In this document: piece by piece, positions 1-11,857 of the stretch
Position numbering within the stretch: the first letter of the stretch is position 1
Layout of the letters: the number at the start of each line of letters is the position of its first letter
From: Microcyclospora pomicola
Lineage: Eukaryota > Ascomycota > Dothideomycetes > Capnodiales
Length of the DNA stretch: 64,000 bases
NCBI GenBank assembly: GCA_002786065.1
Contig: NHNY01000001.1
Coordinates: 62,001-126,000 of the forward strand
Direction of reading: 5' to 3'
Made by a program: the position numbers and the translations under genes
Notes under the pieces: generated by a model
The model's database searches: none
Told to the model about the DNA's origin: nothing
Seen by the model: the letters and a program-made list of their open reading frames with translations, nothing else

Positions 1-1
1 G

Positions 2-836
2 CTAGCATTTGGCACGGACGTGTCAGAGAAGGCTGTCAAGCGGCTAGGCATGTACGGGGCGTTCTTCAGCATGCCGAGTGAGGAGACTGATAGCGACTGG
101 CGCCGTTGGTTCCATGCTCCCGGACGAAGGGGCGTGATGATCCGGCCGAGCCATCGGAAAGACCGCACAACAGCGCATATGTACGTGATCAATGAGCAGA
201 ACGAGCGATTGCGCGAGGCGGGCGTGCTGGGCCACAAAGGCGTCGAGACACAGCGGAAATTGCTGGCTGAGTACTTCCAGGATGCCGGATGGGAAAGCGC
301 GCGATTGATCCGGGAGATGAATACCGCGGACGACTTCTACTACGACATGGTCGCGCAAATCCACCTAGACAAGTGGAGTCGTGGGCGCGTGGTATTGCTC
401 GGCGATGCTGGGTAAGCCAACACTTCCCGGTCCATCACATCACCGACCCTTCGAAAGCACATCGCTAACTGACCATCTTTCTTCAAGCTACTGCGCCTCC
501 CCAATCTCCGGCATGGGCACGACGCTCGCCATGGTCGGCGCGTACAACCTCGCCGGCGCGCTGAAGCAACACCCCACCGACCACGCCGCGGCCTTCGCAC
601 AGTACGAGCAGACGATGCGGCCGGTCGTAGCACGCGCGCAGAAGCTGGCGCCGGGGATGCCGCATCTTATCAATCCGGAGACGGAGTGGGGACTGTGGAT
701 TATGCATACGCTGGTCGGCGCGATCGCAGCGTCGAAGAACCTGACCAAAGGCGTCTTCTCTGTGCTGGGCCCGCAGGCAAATACGGTGCCGATTGAGGAT
801 TTTGGGTTTGAGCAGCTGCCCGAATGGACGGAATGA
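2..836 (+). CDS. FAD-dependent monooxygenase, 3' part
   Basis: C-terminal part of a PHBH-type flavin monooxygenase; the reading frame is open through the left edge, so the start lies outside the window. Two exons, 2..411 and 488..836, are joined across a 76-nt intron (GTAAGC...AAG) that splits a Gly codon in the FAD-binding GD motif. Spliced, the motif reads GRVVLLGDAGYCASP followed by GMGTTLAMVGAYNLAGAL, the typical second FAD-contact segment of this family. The enzyme would hydroxylate an aromatic or polyketide-like substrate using NAD(P)H and oxygen; the substrate cannot be told from here. Such enzymes often sit in secondary-metabolite clusters, but the next gene to the right (RGD1) is housekeeping, so any cluster would lie to the left. 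The family assignment is firm; the specific role is unknown. Confidence 0.88.
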
Positions 837-1220
837 ATCATTATACGCGCTGACATTTACGGTCTGAGGTCAGATTACATGACGCTGCACGTGTGTTGTG
901 GAGCGCTTAATTGTACTGTAGTCTGATGCACAGTTCTATGGAACGTGTCATTTCTGGCATTTCCCCTAGAAATCCGATGTGGATCATGAACGTCATGGGT
1001 ATATTGCTAGAGGTAGAATGGAAGTGCTATAGACTCGCTCCACAAGCATGCTTAAACAAGAACCTGATGGACTTTGTTAAGCAACCACTACTCGGGCTGC
1101 AGATGGTCTTGCAACAATACCCCGGTCGATTTCAATGCATACCATCTTATTGCTTCTGCAGTCGGACCGCGGTCAGATTCTTTCCCGTGCAAGACTTTTG
1201 ACATCCGTGGAATCCCATAC
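837..1220. other. Convergent intergenic spacer
   Basis: Shared 3' flank of the monooxygenase (plus) and RGD1 (minus). I see no further gene, RNA or repeat here. Confidence 0.6.
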
Positions 1221-3357
1221 TCAGTCCTCGTCGAAGATGGCAGTAGCGTTGTTCAGGATTGTCTCCAGCACGCGTGCCTGCCAACCAGCATCAGAGATTT
1301 GTGCGCTGGTGTGCGTGCCCATCAATGAAGGTCTATAAGCTATATGTCAGTACATGTTCCCGCACGATGACGCCGTGTAACGGAACTTACGCAAAACACA
1401 ACCCAAGGTTGTTCGCACCCATACGATTCTTGTTTTCGTGCTGCATCACACGATGCATGTGCAGCACAATCGCCCGCAGAGTGGCATAGTTGGGATCCGG
1501 CAGATCGTTGATGGTCTGATGCAGCGCATCGCGTCTTGCGTTCTCGTCTTCCAGCTTCGCTGCTGCGATGAAGTAGTCGTAATTGGCTCGCGTGAACAGC
1601 GGGTCCGGAAGGTCCCTGAAAAACTGCTTCATGAGCGTGGTCACGCTGTTTACATCTTGGTAGAAAGCACTGGGGATGCGGAAGTCGACAGTCTTGCCAG
1701 TCGCCGAGGCATTGTTGAATGCTTCGCGGAGCGCAGTCACATGCGCCTGGTTCCCAGACATGCGGTAGATACCTTCAACTTCCAACCCGAAATGGTCGAC
1801 GGCAAGAATGCATTGATCAACCACAATGGGCACAGCAGTTTGATCCCGATCGAACAATTCCTGCAGCGACACGCCAAAGACAGGTCGCGAGGGTGCAGAC
1901 ATCTGCCGTGCTGGAGCCGTGGCAGAGCCTGGCATCTGTTGCGGAGGATATTTCGCGCGCTCGGAAGGATGGACCGGATACGGAGGCGTGTTGGCATAGG
2001 CGTCACGCATGGGTGGTTGCGAGCGGTTGTAGTTTGATGGCGACGGTTGCTGGTTGTATGTTGGTGTCTGTGCTTGCGGTGAGAATGTTGACGGCGAAGC
2101 TTGGTAGCCTCGCGGTTGGGAAGGCGTGAAGTTTTGTGGTGTTTGTGAATCGTTATACCTGTTAGCCGTCGAACCAGGTTGCGAAGAGGAAGCTGCTGTG
2201 TTTAGCACGAGTGGATCGCTCGGTGGCGGGACTTGTGCCAGTTGTGGGGCGGGGCCGGAAGATACACTTTGAGATATTGGTTGTTGCGTCTTAGGCATGA
2301 GAGTTGGATGCTTCTCGTACTGGATCTCGCTAGGACGCGAGATTTTGCCAGAATGGCCCGAGATGTAGTTACTGAAGTCTCCATCATTGTCGATGTCGTA
2401 GATGTAGTCGCGCAAGCTCCGATGGCTGTTGGCTGCCTCCTTGTCGGTCATTGGGGAAATCGCCAGACCATTGCCGAGCAACAGCTTCTCGTTGAACGAG
2501 GCAAACTTTTGCAGTTGCAGCGTCAGACCGCTATCGCACTCACTGCATAGCTCACGCAACGCACGCACAGCGCTGGGCCTGCCCTCCCTCAACAAGCTCT
2601 CCCGTTGTGATTTTGCCAGTCTCACCTTTTCCTCGTAATCAGCATCGGCGGCTTGCACTTTTCGCAGCAGGTCGCTCTCATATTGCTCGGCACTTTTCGG
2701 ACCCTTCAGACCAATTCTGCGACTGCCCTTCACATCGCCAGTCTTTGCGCGATCGTAGTCCTCGGCCAAGGAATCATATCTTGATTTGGCTTTCTGCATC
2801 GCGGCCTCGGCATCGCTGGCCCTCTTCTCAGAATCCAACCCGTCATGCTTCCACTGTTTTCTTCCTCTTTCAATGTTGTTGCTCAGCTCAGTAAGGTCTT
2901 CGTGCATTTGGTGTAGAGACAGCGCGAACTGCATGCCGTTGTCACCCATGCGATTATGTGTTTCCAACATCTCCACCACATGCTGTGCATAAGTCCCGCT
3001 CCGGGATTCATGACGCTTGACCGTGTCCAGCTGGGCTCTAGCAAGACGCTTCAGTCCTTGTGCATGCTCTTCCTCCAAAGTCGAGCGTTTCTTGAGGAAT
3101 GCCGCAAAGTCGCGCGCAGACGCAATGCTCTGTTTGAGCCGGGCGAGGAGTGTGTTGATGCCAATGTCCGACGACAGCACATCTTCAACAGCTTTGGTGA
3201 TGGCGCCGTCGGTCCCATTGTTCGTACTCGCAACATTCTGCGGTGCAAGTACAGGAGGCGCCCCAACAGGACTGCTCGGGAGTGAGTTGTCGTTTAGCGA
3301 AGTCCTCCCGTTGGCATTGAGTGCGTCAGGCTCATTTCGATTGTATTCGTCAGACAT
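1221..3357 (-). CDS. RGD1: F-BAR and RhoGAP domain protein, RGD1-like
   Basis: GTPase-activating protein for Rho-type GTPases; yeast Rgd1 acts on Rho3/Rho4 in polarised growth and the wall-integrity response. Exon 1 is 3357..1391 and exon 2 is 1332..1221, with a 58-nt intron. The splice restores the RhoGAP end (CFAPSLMGTH) and a C terminus ending IFDED, for 692 aa, close to yeast Rgd1 (666 aa). Residues about 45-310 are an FCH/F-BAR coiled-coil membrane-bending module. Residues 330-490 are a low-complexity Ser/Pro/Gln linker. RhoGAP runs from about 494 to 675, with the arginine finger in GIYRMSG (Arg532). The ATG at 3357 begins MSDEYNRNEPDA. It is divergent from the PPOX-like gene over 455 bp that contain a CACGTG at 3536-3541. 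The call is secure. Confidence 0.93.
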
Positions 3358-3812
3358 GATGGAAGATGAGTTGGCAGACGGATCTAAAAGAGAAAATGCA
3401 AACTGTAGGCAAGGCAGTGAGAATGCAACTTATATATGCTCGTGCTTGTCGTTGTACTTGCTTGGCAAATGAGATAGGTAGCCTTGGACGTCTGTACCTC
3501 TCAGCCACGGGCCTTTGCGCGGCCGCCAACGTCATCACGTGGACTTCTTGTAGTACACGATATTTCTTGCGAACAACAATCAGCCATTGCCACACAATTG
3601 GCATCTGATGTAGGTCGCACGGCGAAGTCATTGTCTGCATGGGACTTGTTATATACAATCATACCGATCATGCCATCTTAAGTTGAAGCCTTTGCATACA
3701 ACACCGAGTGTTCGAGTGCCTTTACGTCTCCCCGCGTCAAGACCGCCCCTCACCACAGACATCCCAAGTTGATCTGGTTGATTCGAGCGAACGATATCAC
3801 ACACATACCAAC
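3358..3812. promoter_or_regulatory. Divergent promoter RGD1 / PPOX-like gene
   Basis: A 455-bp spacer between two divergently transcribed start codons. It contains one CACGTG E-box-like hexamer (3536-3541) beside a NotI-like GC block. No gene is visible. Promoter function is inferred from position only. Confidence 0.5.
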
Positions 3813-4638
3813 ATGGCCACCCAACGCTGGCAGGACTCAGCTGAGCCTACGCAGCCAGTGATCTCCAACCAGCTTCCAGATGAAGTGGTCACATGCCTTC
3901 GCAATGCCCGATTTGTATGACTTGCTACGCATTGCAAGACTGAGCGGCTCCAAGCTAATGCCATGCCACGAACAGCTTCACCTGGCGACATGTACCGCCA
4001 ATCAACCACACGTCAGCCTGATGAACTACACCTACGTCCCCTCGCATCCATTCCCTCCGCCATCAACCCTCAGCACGCCCCGAAACCAACCCACGATCAT
4101 CATGACCTCCAATCCCAGCTCGAAGAAGACGCTCAACCTGGTACAGAATCCCAATGTCTCGCTACTAGTGCACGACTGGGTATCATCACGACCTCCGAAC
4201 GTCAGCTCCACGGATCGAGAACGCAGTCCTCCGGGCTCGGGACGGAGCAGTCTGGCGAGCATGTTGATGCAGATGAACTCTGCTGCCGTGAGCTCGATTT
4301 CTGCGACCATCAATGGGGAAGCGGTAATCTTGGAGCCGGGGACGGAGGAGGAGAAGTGGTGTCGGGAACAGCACCTGGCGAACAACACATTTGCTGAAGG
4401 TGCAGCGTCGAGTCTCTCGTCACAACTGTTGGGGACGTCCCCGGGACAGGGCGGAGATGATGGTGGGAGAGGGAGCTATATTGAGGGTCAGGATGTAAGC
4501 GTGGTTGTGGTGCGGATAAGAGATGGACGGATCAGTGATTGGAAGGGTGGTGTCAAGGACTGGGTCGTTGCACAAGGCGGAGAGGATGTCACACAGCCAG
4601 ATGAGGGCAGGACTGGGAGGCTTGTCAATGGGGTGTAA
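3813..4638 (+). CDS. PPOX-like FMN-binding split-barrel protein (YLR456W/YPR172W family)
   Basis: Two exons, 3813..3914 and 3976..4638, with a 61-nt intron in phase 0, give 254 aa. The spliced sequence has the family signature: LPDEVVTCLRNARF followed directly by LHLATCTANQPHVSLMNYTY, then the second strand block (IIMTSNPSSKKT, NPNVSLLVHDW). These match the pyridoxamine-5'-phosphate oxidase-related split-barrel family, whose yeast members YLR456W and YPR172W have no firm role; FMN or heme binding is known for relatives. An internal Ser/Gly-rich insert (about residues 115-200) and an acidic/Gly tail are extra relative to minimal split barrels. The ATG at 3813 sits just after the divergent promoter. 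The flavoprotein fold is confident; a true PNPO activity is unlikely because the usual C-terminal PNPO dimerisation segment is not seen. Confidence 0.85.
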
Positions 4639-4970
4639 TATAGAAGTGTGAACTCAGTGTACGAGCTCATGACTTGACGAGACACAAGAAGATGCACAGC
4701 CGTCGAGACATGAAGAATTAATTCTAAATGTTCTACGACTCCTTTCGCGATTTGAGTGTTAGTGTATCCCTTATTGTAAATCGGATCCAGGTGCTCAAGA
4801 TGCTCTTGTGTCGAGGATGACTTCCATGATGCTATTACCAAACTTTATACCATGCGGAACTGGGACGTATGTACACTATACAACTCCCTGTCTTCCTTTC
4901 TAGCGCCTCGTTGTTGTATCAATCTATACCCAATTATAGCCTTGCGCGCAGCAATCGGCCGAAACACTCG
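4639..4970. other. Convergent intergenic spacer
   Basis: 3' flanks of the PPOX-like gene and the cutinase gene. Nothing else recognised. Confidence 0.6.
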
Positions 4971-6109
4971 CTAAAATGCTGCTGACAAGCCAAAAAGGAC
5001 GAAGCAGGACGACAGAACGGACACGGCAAGGCCTGATGGTGAAGTCGTACTGGCAGCGCCAGTAGTAGGAGTAGCAGACGCCGCGGATCCGGACGCTGCA
5101 GTGGAGGTCGTGGAGGCGGTGGTGGTGGAGGCGGTGGCCGTGCTGGAGGACGTAGTCGAAGCTGTCACCGAGGCCGCGGCAGAAGTCGCGGAGGCGAGTA
5201 CTGAAGTAACATCTCCTGCGGTTACAGCAGCGCCAACTTCCGTCGTGCTAGGCTCAGTCGACGTTGACGACGAGGAACTAGAGGAAGTAGAGTTACCGGA
5301 GTCATGGCTCTCCACGAAGCTCTCGACAGCGCTCGTGTCCGCGTCTGTCCAGTACGAGAGATGGGCTGAGATGTCGTCGCCGGTCTTGCAGCAGATGGGG
5401 TCTGCGGCCTTGCACCAGTCCTGTAACCGGTCGGCATAGAAGTCCATCGCAGTGACGGCGTCTCCGGTGCGGACGAGAGGCTGCATGCATGATTAGCGGT
5501 GATCGACAGAGGTGTGGTCCTTTCCAGCACTCACAGAGGTCGTCTGACATGCTCCAGAGCCCTCGGCGGCTGTACCCTGGCCAAGCACTCGGCTTGAATC
5601 ACCAAATTGAATTACAGACACAACTGTGGGAAATTTGTCAGCCATGGCGGCTTGTAAATGATTGCTAACGCGTTGTAACACATACTGTTCTTTCCAATGT
5701 CTTGCGAGATTGGGTCGAAGGTGGTACCGTTCGCAGAGCCTCCAGCAAGCGCGATGGACATCACCAGAGCTCCCTGTGAGTAGCCAAAGGTCACCATTTT
5801 GCTGTCTGGACATGCAGCTGCGTAGTCGTTGATCTGCTGTTGTGCGTTCTCCACGCCTGCCTTGACGGAAGGGTAAAAATCATTGTCTGCGGGATAGACG
5901 ACCTCGTTCGAAGCTGAATTGCCGATTTGCGATTTGAGAGGCGTGATGATCGTTTCCAGGTTGCTCTGACCCTGTGTCTCCGATGTACCTCTCGCCGCAA
6001 TGATATAGAGGCCAGAGTAACATTCCTGCCGAGTCTCGAGGTTGGACTCTGCGTACGCACCAGTCGCGAGCAGCGCCGCTGCAGGGACAAAAACACCAGA
6101 AGCACGCAT
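4971..6109 (-). CDS. Cutinase (CE5) with Ser/Thr-rich tail and GPI-type signal
   Basis: Secreted serine esterase of the cutinase/acetylxylan esterase family, which cleaves cutin or acetyl esters. Exons 6109..5686, 5623..5535 and 5480..4971, with introns of 62 and 54 nt, give 340 aa. The signal peptide is about residues 1-20 (cut near GAYA). The nucleophile lies in FGYSQG (Ser111). The Asp/His pair is in DPICC (Asp198) and SAHLSY (His211), with the 13-residue spacing of Fusarium cutinase (Asp175/His188). Paired cysteines such as Cys30 and Cys100 fit the family disulphides. After the catalytic domain comes a roughly 95-residue Ser/Thr/Ala tail (about 225-315) and a hydrophobic C terminus (SGLAVSVLSSCFVLFGLSAAF, not shown whole), the usual layout of a GPI-anchored or wall-bound enzyme. 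Surface retention is an inference. Confidence 0.9.
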
Positions 6110-9100
6110 CTTCCAAGGAATGGCCGGTAAACGAATGTAGATGTAACGACTGACAAGTGAGGGACCAAGGAAAGGCCAAGCTATTATACCGCTGCTAATG
6201 AATGTTGGTGTGTTGCCGGATCGCGATCAAGGTGGAAGAGGAAAAGCTTGACCTACTAGAGGCACGATGTTAAGCGACGCCCGTGCGCCAGATCGGGGCT
6301 ACCCCTGGAATTCAAGCTTTCACGTTGGTGGCGCGTTGTCCCCCACTGCTACTTAATTAGGCGCCTAAGATTATCGCTATTCTCAATCAGTCATCTGCCG
6401 TGCCCCAACTGGGCAGCTAGTGTTGTCGTGAAGTGAATCGTATTAATGCCTTTACGGTTCCTACTCATCGCAAGTAGATCTCCTCAGCGATACCAGCCGG
6501 TCTAGACATCGACTGTAACTAATCCGTCTATTGCTGTTGCTAGTTGTGACACGATCTGGGCGCGACAGGCCGATCGAAATCGCAGGCTGGCAACCAACAT
6601 TCGAAGAGCGTTGGGCCGCTTGGACGTACCGCAGGAGATAGTGAAACATGTCTACTGAAGAGCCTTTTTGATTGGCTCAGCATCTTGTCGCGGTGCTATC
6701 TAAAGAGAGTAGAGCTTGATTTTGAGCACATGCAGAGGACGTAGGTCATGGTTTGAATAAAGCTAGTTGAGCGAATCTATCTGCATGCCGATCTGGTCAA
6801 ACACTTGCCTCTGGCTGCTGCGTTGGCCCATGATGAGAAGGTCAAGATGAGTCGCTGGCGACCAGCCTCTTGATGATCATCTCTGTGCCCAGGCTCTGGC
6901 TGAGCGGGAGTGCTGTACCAAGCTATTGTCATGGTCCCCATACCAATGCGACAGCATCAGTATCAGAGACGAAATGCCCTTTTACGAATTGCTGCTGTAC
7001 TTCCAAATGCTGTATGCACAGCTTTTGCGCGATGCGAGAGGCTGGATGGCTCAACTTAGTATGATAGATGCCATTCACGCTGATACCAGTGCTACTTCGA
7101 CTATCGCGTCGCGTGTCGCTAGATCTCTGTCAAGCATTGAGAGACTCTCGGACTCCTTGGCCATTGTTCTGTCGGGGCAAAGTGTGCTTCGCGCATCGAA
7201 GGATGACCAACGTTGTATCATTCGGGGGCTATAGACATCTCTGTGCAGCCGAGGCTTCTTGCAATCTGATGAGTCTCCGAGCTAGGGCAAACTTGAAGCT
7301 ACCCTACGGAAATGTATGCAGAGCTCTTGGTGATAATCAAGCTGCAGGGCATACATGTAGCGTTGTGTACCATCTCGGCTCCAGAGCTGTCTTGAGGCTT
7401 TCCTTCCTGCGAGCGTACTGATTGCCATCGGAGATGCTTGCAGCCAAACCCCTTAGGGAGAGAGATCGAAGGACGAGTATTGTGATTGGTTTACAACCAA
7501 CCGATTACAGGCCCTGCGAAAAGTTCTGGATGCACATTCGAAGTAGAACGGTATGGACGACCTCGGGATCTGCAAAGGCCCAGCGGGAACATCCCAAGAC
7601 CAGCATTATTCCTTTGTCTTGGTAGACAAATTGCAGCGCGTGGTATACCTGAGCAGATGATGTTATGACAAGCAATTTACCTACAGGTGTGTACTACATG
7701 AGAACCATGCACAGTGGCGTTGCACAAAGGCGGTTTGTTTCTGGTGGCGTCGGCAGAGTGGAGTAGGATCCGGGCCCGTCGGGACGCTGCTACTGTAAAT
7801 CGACCACATCTTGTCTGCCACACCTGCCTTTCCCTGACATCTTTCATCGACTGACATCCTGCAAGTCATCTGGAATATTCTCTCTTTGAAGCTGCATCTG
7901 CATGACTGTGGTGCTGACTTACTTTTGATCGCCCACACCCTGGAATTTGCTGTTCCGTGATTCATCCCCGAGTGCAGGATTGAAGGACCCCTTGATCTCC
8001 GCGCTCCGGCACAAGGACCGAAAACACTATGCCTGCAAGAGCGGTCGTGAAGCAGAGAGCTATGTTCTACTGACGACTCCTCCATCACCGGCATGAATTC
8101 GGCTCCTCTCGACTTCCAGCAACTTGTGGTGATGCCATGCAAAGTTGGGGAGACGTCCTGTGTATGGGCTTCGACGAAGACTTGCTTGTAGACAAGCAAG
8201 CTCTTTCTCCCTGAATTCACATCACTGAAAAGCCTGCCGCGAATTCTGGAGAATGTTATCGATGATGATGGCACCGCTTCCAAGATGCCGATGAAAACCT
8301 GATCCAGCCCAGCCAAGCCAACAGGATCTGCTCTAGCTCATTTCTGCTGGCACAAGCTGGACCTGACGATAGCTCGACGGGGATGTGTTATCTGCCTTTA
8401 GCTGACGCGTAAGGCGGTGACCGTATTCTGGGATGGTCAATGATGCGCAGGCGATGCTTAAGCTGGCGCGCAACTTATCGACTGTGGGGACAAGAAGATC
8501 CAGGAACCATGGGCGCTGCCAACGCTTTAATCTCCATCGTGGCACATCAGCAACCTCATATCGGACAGGGGGTGCGCGTGTCTTATGGCGTCCTCTCGAC
8601 GCGTCGATATCGTCCTCACGTCGATGGCTTGCCTTTCACCTTCTCAGCCATCTTGTAAGGTTTGCTCTGTCGCTATACCAGCCCCGCCGGACGAGATCTC
8701 TGCGGTCTGAATGCTGGACTTCGTCCTGGTTGGAAATCCTGGTGAGTGCGCGTCGTCCGTCTCGTCTTCACACGTACAAAGTGCATTCTCGTGAATGCGG
8801 AAAGGGCGTGGGAGTTGATGCGTTCCTCTGATCTAGGTCTGTCAAGTTGTCTGTCAGCTTGTCTCGGTCTTTTGTAACTCGTCACTTACGCCTTTGGTGT
8901 TGTGCTCTCATCTCTGCGGGAGCGACTGCATGAGCGATCATGTTGGAAAATGATCGACTGACCCAACATATCCATATGTGAGAATACAACAAGCGACCAG
9001 ATATTGGGAATCGATGGTTAAGTCAGATATGGATCAGAGCAACGAGACGCCGAGTTCACGTCAACTTTAACAAGATCACGTGACACTGAGACACGTTCAC

Positions 9101-9274
9101 CCAAGGAAAGATGAAAATAACAAGCGATTCCTCATTGAAACTGTCATAAGCTATGGCCGCAAGGGCCTCTCCTTTCGTCAACAAACATTCCCCTTACGCC
9201 AGTCGTGCTGTGACAGGCTCTGCTAGCCTCGACATGGGGATTGCCCCCAGCAGACAAGCAGGTCTGTCCAGCAC
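6110..9274. other. Gene-poor stretch
   Basis: About 3.2 kb between the cutinase start and the end of the RRM gene. Only chance-level open frames are present, most without an ATG. The longest (7681..8316, minus) has no early ATG and no recognisable domain. A helical-looking frame lies at about 6972-7232 (plus) but competes with an overlapping open frame. One TCACGTGA palindrome lies at 9076-9083. No tRNA or repeat seen. Confidence 0.5.
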
Positions 9275-9338
9275 TGAAAACAAAAAAATGACAAACACAA
9301 ACGCAAAAGCAAAAACAAAAACAAAAAGCAAACGACAC
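9275..9338. repeat. A-rich CAAAAA-type simple repeat
   Basis: Low-complexity tract built of caaaaa/caaacg-like units on the plus strand. It begins 45 bp past the stop codon of the RRM gene, so on that transcript it would read as a U-rich 3' UTR element of TTTTTG units. It may serve in polyadenylation or as a protein-binding site; this is inference. Confidence 0.6.
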
Positions 9339-9382
9339 CGTGGTCCACCAGCGCCATCGCTACCCAGACAAGCAAGTCTAGC

Positions 9383-10382
9383 CTAGATCCTGTAGGTGTA
9401 GAAGAACTGGGCATCGCTGTCGCCAACCATGCGCTGGAATGCCTGAGCAGAGCGGTGGCTCTCGAAGCGGACGCGGACCCCGACGGGCAAGCCTCTGGCC
9501 AGGTCACTGCCGGTGGTGTGCTTGACAGACACGATGTTGCCCCACTGGATCATGCGGTCCGCCACAGCCGAGAGGTTGATGACGGCGGGCCAACGGACAG
9601 AGACGAGGACGTTGCGGGACGTCTTGTTGATTTCGGTGCGCAACACACGCCCGTCGAGCTCATGAGGGCCGTGGATCTGGGCGACAGCCATGAGCGCAGA
9701 CTCGTGGTTCTGATACTGGTTAGTCCATGCATCTTCTGGATTGGCAGAGTGGAGTACTTACGTGGAACTGGATGTGAGCGAATGGCATGCGCGTGTCGAA
9801 CTGGAAGAGCTGGACGTTGGGCCTGTCCTTGTTCACGATGACCTTGCCACGGTGAACAGCTCCGCAGCAGACTCCGTACGCAGAGAAGATGCTGATGAGA
9901 GCTTGCGAGAGGGCAGCATCGTCATACTGACTTGGAAGGCTAGGGATCGTTAGCTGACATCGCAAGAGTGGAGTCGGTACGAATGAAGTGGATCTGCGAA
10001 CTTACTTGCCGACGAAGATGCAGTACCTGGGAGGCAAGATCGACTGCCAAAGCTCCAAGCTGCTGCGGTAGTGCGCAATGGACAGGTGAGAGGGCGGAAC
10101 GGCTGAGTTGTTGACTTGCTCGGACTCAACAATGGTGGGGGTGGGAGTCTCCCAAGCAGGTACGCCGCTGTCAATCTCCTTGCTGCGCTTCAGGGTGTTC
10201 AGGGGAGCGCTCTGCGAGATGGTGGCAAACATGGCCTTGGCCTCCATGAAGCTGATCTTGCCAGGAGCAGCGACGGCCGCACGCTTCACGACAGCCTTGA
10301 TCTGAGCGGTGGGTGAACCTTCCATGCTGGAAGGGAAGCCCGCGTTCACTTTGGAAGGCGTAGGTGGTGGGGTGTAAGACAT
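9383..10382 (-). CDS. RRM-domain RNA-binding protein
   Basis: Three exons, 10382..10006, 9939..9762 and 9715..9383 (introns 66 and 46 nt), encode 295 aa. Splicing rebuilds a clear RNP2 motif, YCIFVGNLPSQYDD (about residues 120-133), that is broken in genomic DNA. The rest of an RRM follows, with RNP1-like MPFAHIQFHYQNHESAL. A second, degenerate RRM-like region covers about residues 220-295 (NVLVSVRWPAV, GVRVRFESHRSAQAF). The N-terminal 115 residues are disordered, Pro/Ser/Ala-rich, with MSYTPPPTPSK at the start. The ATG at 10382 is the only in-frame ATG in the first exon region. The ortholog is not identified; the architecture suggests a fungal post-transcriptional regulator. Confidence 0.85.
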
Positions 10383-11165
10383 GCTGACAATGTGTAGTGC
10401 TGTGTGGGATGAAAGGAATATGAAGGATAAATGGGCAAAGCTAGAAGCGATGGTAAGATGGAGGATGAAGCTGCAAGTTGAGATGTCAAGTTGCGTGTTG
10501 TTGGTGAAAAAGAGAGAAAGAAAGTGAAGGACAGTCGAAGACATGAGTTGCACACACGGATTTCGCTCTATTCCGCTTTGGGACAAATGGAGATTCACTT
10601 GTTCGCGCCTTCCTCGCGCATTACTGCACATACCGACGCGATTTCAACTTGCAGAGCATTGTATTTTGCCTCTCTTGGACCTCAGCTTACATTCTATCTG
10701 AACAGAATCATCTTTGGAACGGAGACCAAGGGTGGAGGTGAAGGATTCTGCATTTTCAGTGAAATCCCGTGACTTGAGCTGGTTACACAACAACGCGCTA
10801 GTGGCAGAGCGAAGACGGCCACGGCCACGGCTACTCGACTCACAGTACGACGAGAGGGGGTCCAACGCGCTCCGAATGCGCTCCGAGTTTGCTTGGGACA
10901 CAGAACTCCGTCAAAAAACGAAGACGCCCCTAGGTGGTGCACTATGCGTGAACGTTCCGTTTTCGTCCCACATAGACGCGATCCCGCGCTATAGCAGCCG
11001 TGATCAGTCTGCGCAGGCTATGAGACTGTCTAAGAAGCAGTAGGCAGTGGCTGGGACAGGAGGCACAAGGTAAGAGAAGAACGGAGACAAGAGGATGCGG
11101 ATATAGGGATAGGCTACGGCACCTCCTTTCCACAGTCAACTTATGGATGTAGAGTGTCTTGACAG
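10383..11165. other. Upstream flank of the RRM gene, no other gene
   Basis: Promoter side of the RRM gene and then unassigned sequence. No convincing ORF, RNA or element. Confidence 0.5.
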
Positions 11166-11857
11166 AGCAACAAGGGTGAGGAGTTGAGTAGACCATGTGG
11201 AACAAGGCGTAGCACTTGGTTTTTTCACGCGTCAAGCTGTACCCCGGGTGCAGCGTTCATAGACAGACAAGATTCCGACTGGCAAGGCATTGGGCTGCAG
11301 AGTACTTGCTATAGGATCCCTCCTTAATCCTGCGAGCAGAAGAGAGGCTTGAGTAGGGGCTTGAGAAGAGGTGTGACCGCTGGGCTTTCCTACGCGTCAA
11401 GTTATGCATTGAATGCAGCTTTCGCGGACAGACAATGTGTTCAGATCGGCGACGCATTGGGCCACAGAGTGCTTGCTAGACGGTTTACACTTGACTCTGC
11501 GAGCAAAAGAGGATCAAAGGAGAGACCAGGCGTGACTACTGGCCTGTCCTACGCGGGAAGCCTGGCTTGAGCGCAGCGGTCATGGACAGCCAGAGTCTTG
11601 AGACTGGCGAGGTATTGGACTGCAGAGTGCTTGGTGTCGGGTCTCCCTTGAGTCCTGCGAGCAAAAGCAGAAGAGGGACAAGGGGTAGTGTTTGAGTAGG
11701 AAGCGTGAGATAAGGCGTGACTGCTGGCATCATCTACGCCTCAACTTATGCCTTAAGTGCAGCGTTCATGGACTGACAAGATGTCTAGACTGGCGAAGCA
11801 TCGGGCTGCAAAATGACCTCTGTATTGTCTGACCTTGATCCTGCGAGCAAATAACCC
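11166..11857. repeat. Four diverged tandem copies of a 160-185 bp unit
   Basis: Four successive blocks share the same ordered landmarks: a GAGTAG/TGACYGCTGG-like stretch, then YACGCGTCAA, then GCAGC-TTC-GGAC-GACA, then GGCTGCAGAGTRCTTGCT, then TCCTGCGAGCARAAG. Approximate copies are 11166-11347, 11348-11512, 11513-11677 and 11678-11857. The TGCGAGCA landmark recurs at 11331, 11498, 11656 and 11842 (spacings 167, 158, 186). The copies are clearly related but have drifted by eye to roughly 70% identity. No open frame runs through all copies, so it looks like an old noncoding tandem array rather than a coding repeat. Confidence 0.8.

Noticed and set aside
1438-2037. 199-codon plus-strand frame
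   Set aside because: Antisense to the RGD1 RhoGAP region; shadow.
6926-7234. Helical-looking plus-strand frame
   Set aside because: No ATG near its start, another frame is open over part of it, and no family match came to mind.
7681-8316. 211-codon minus-strand frame
   Set aside because: Begins at a TTG, no early ATG, no recognisable segment; likely chance in a gene-poor region.
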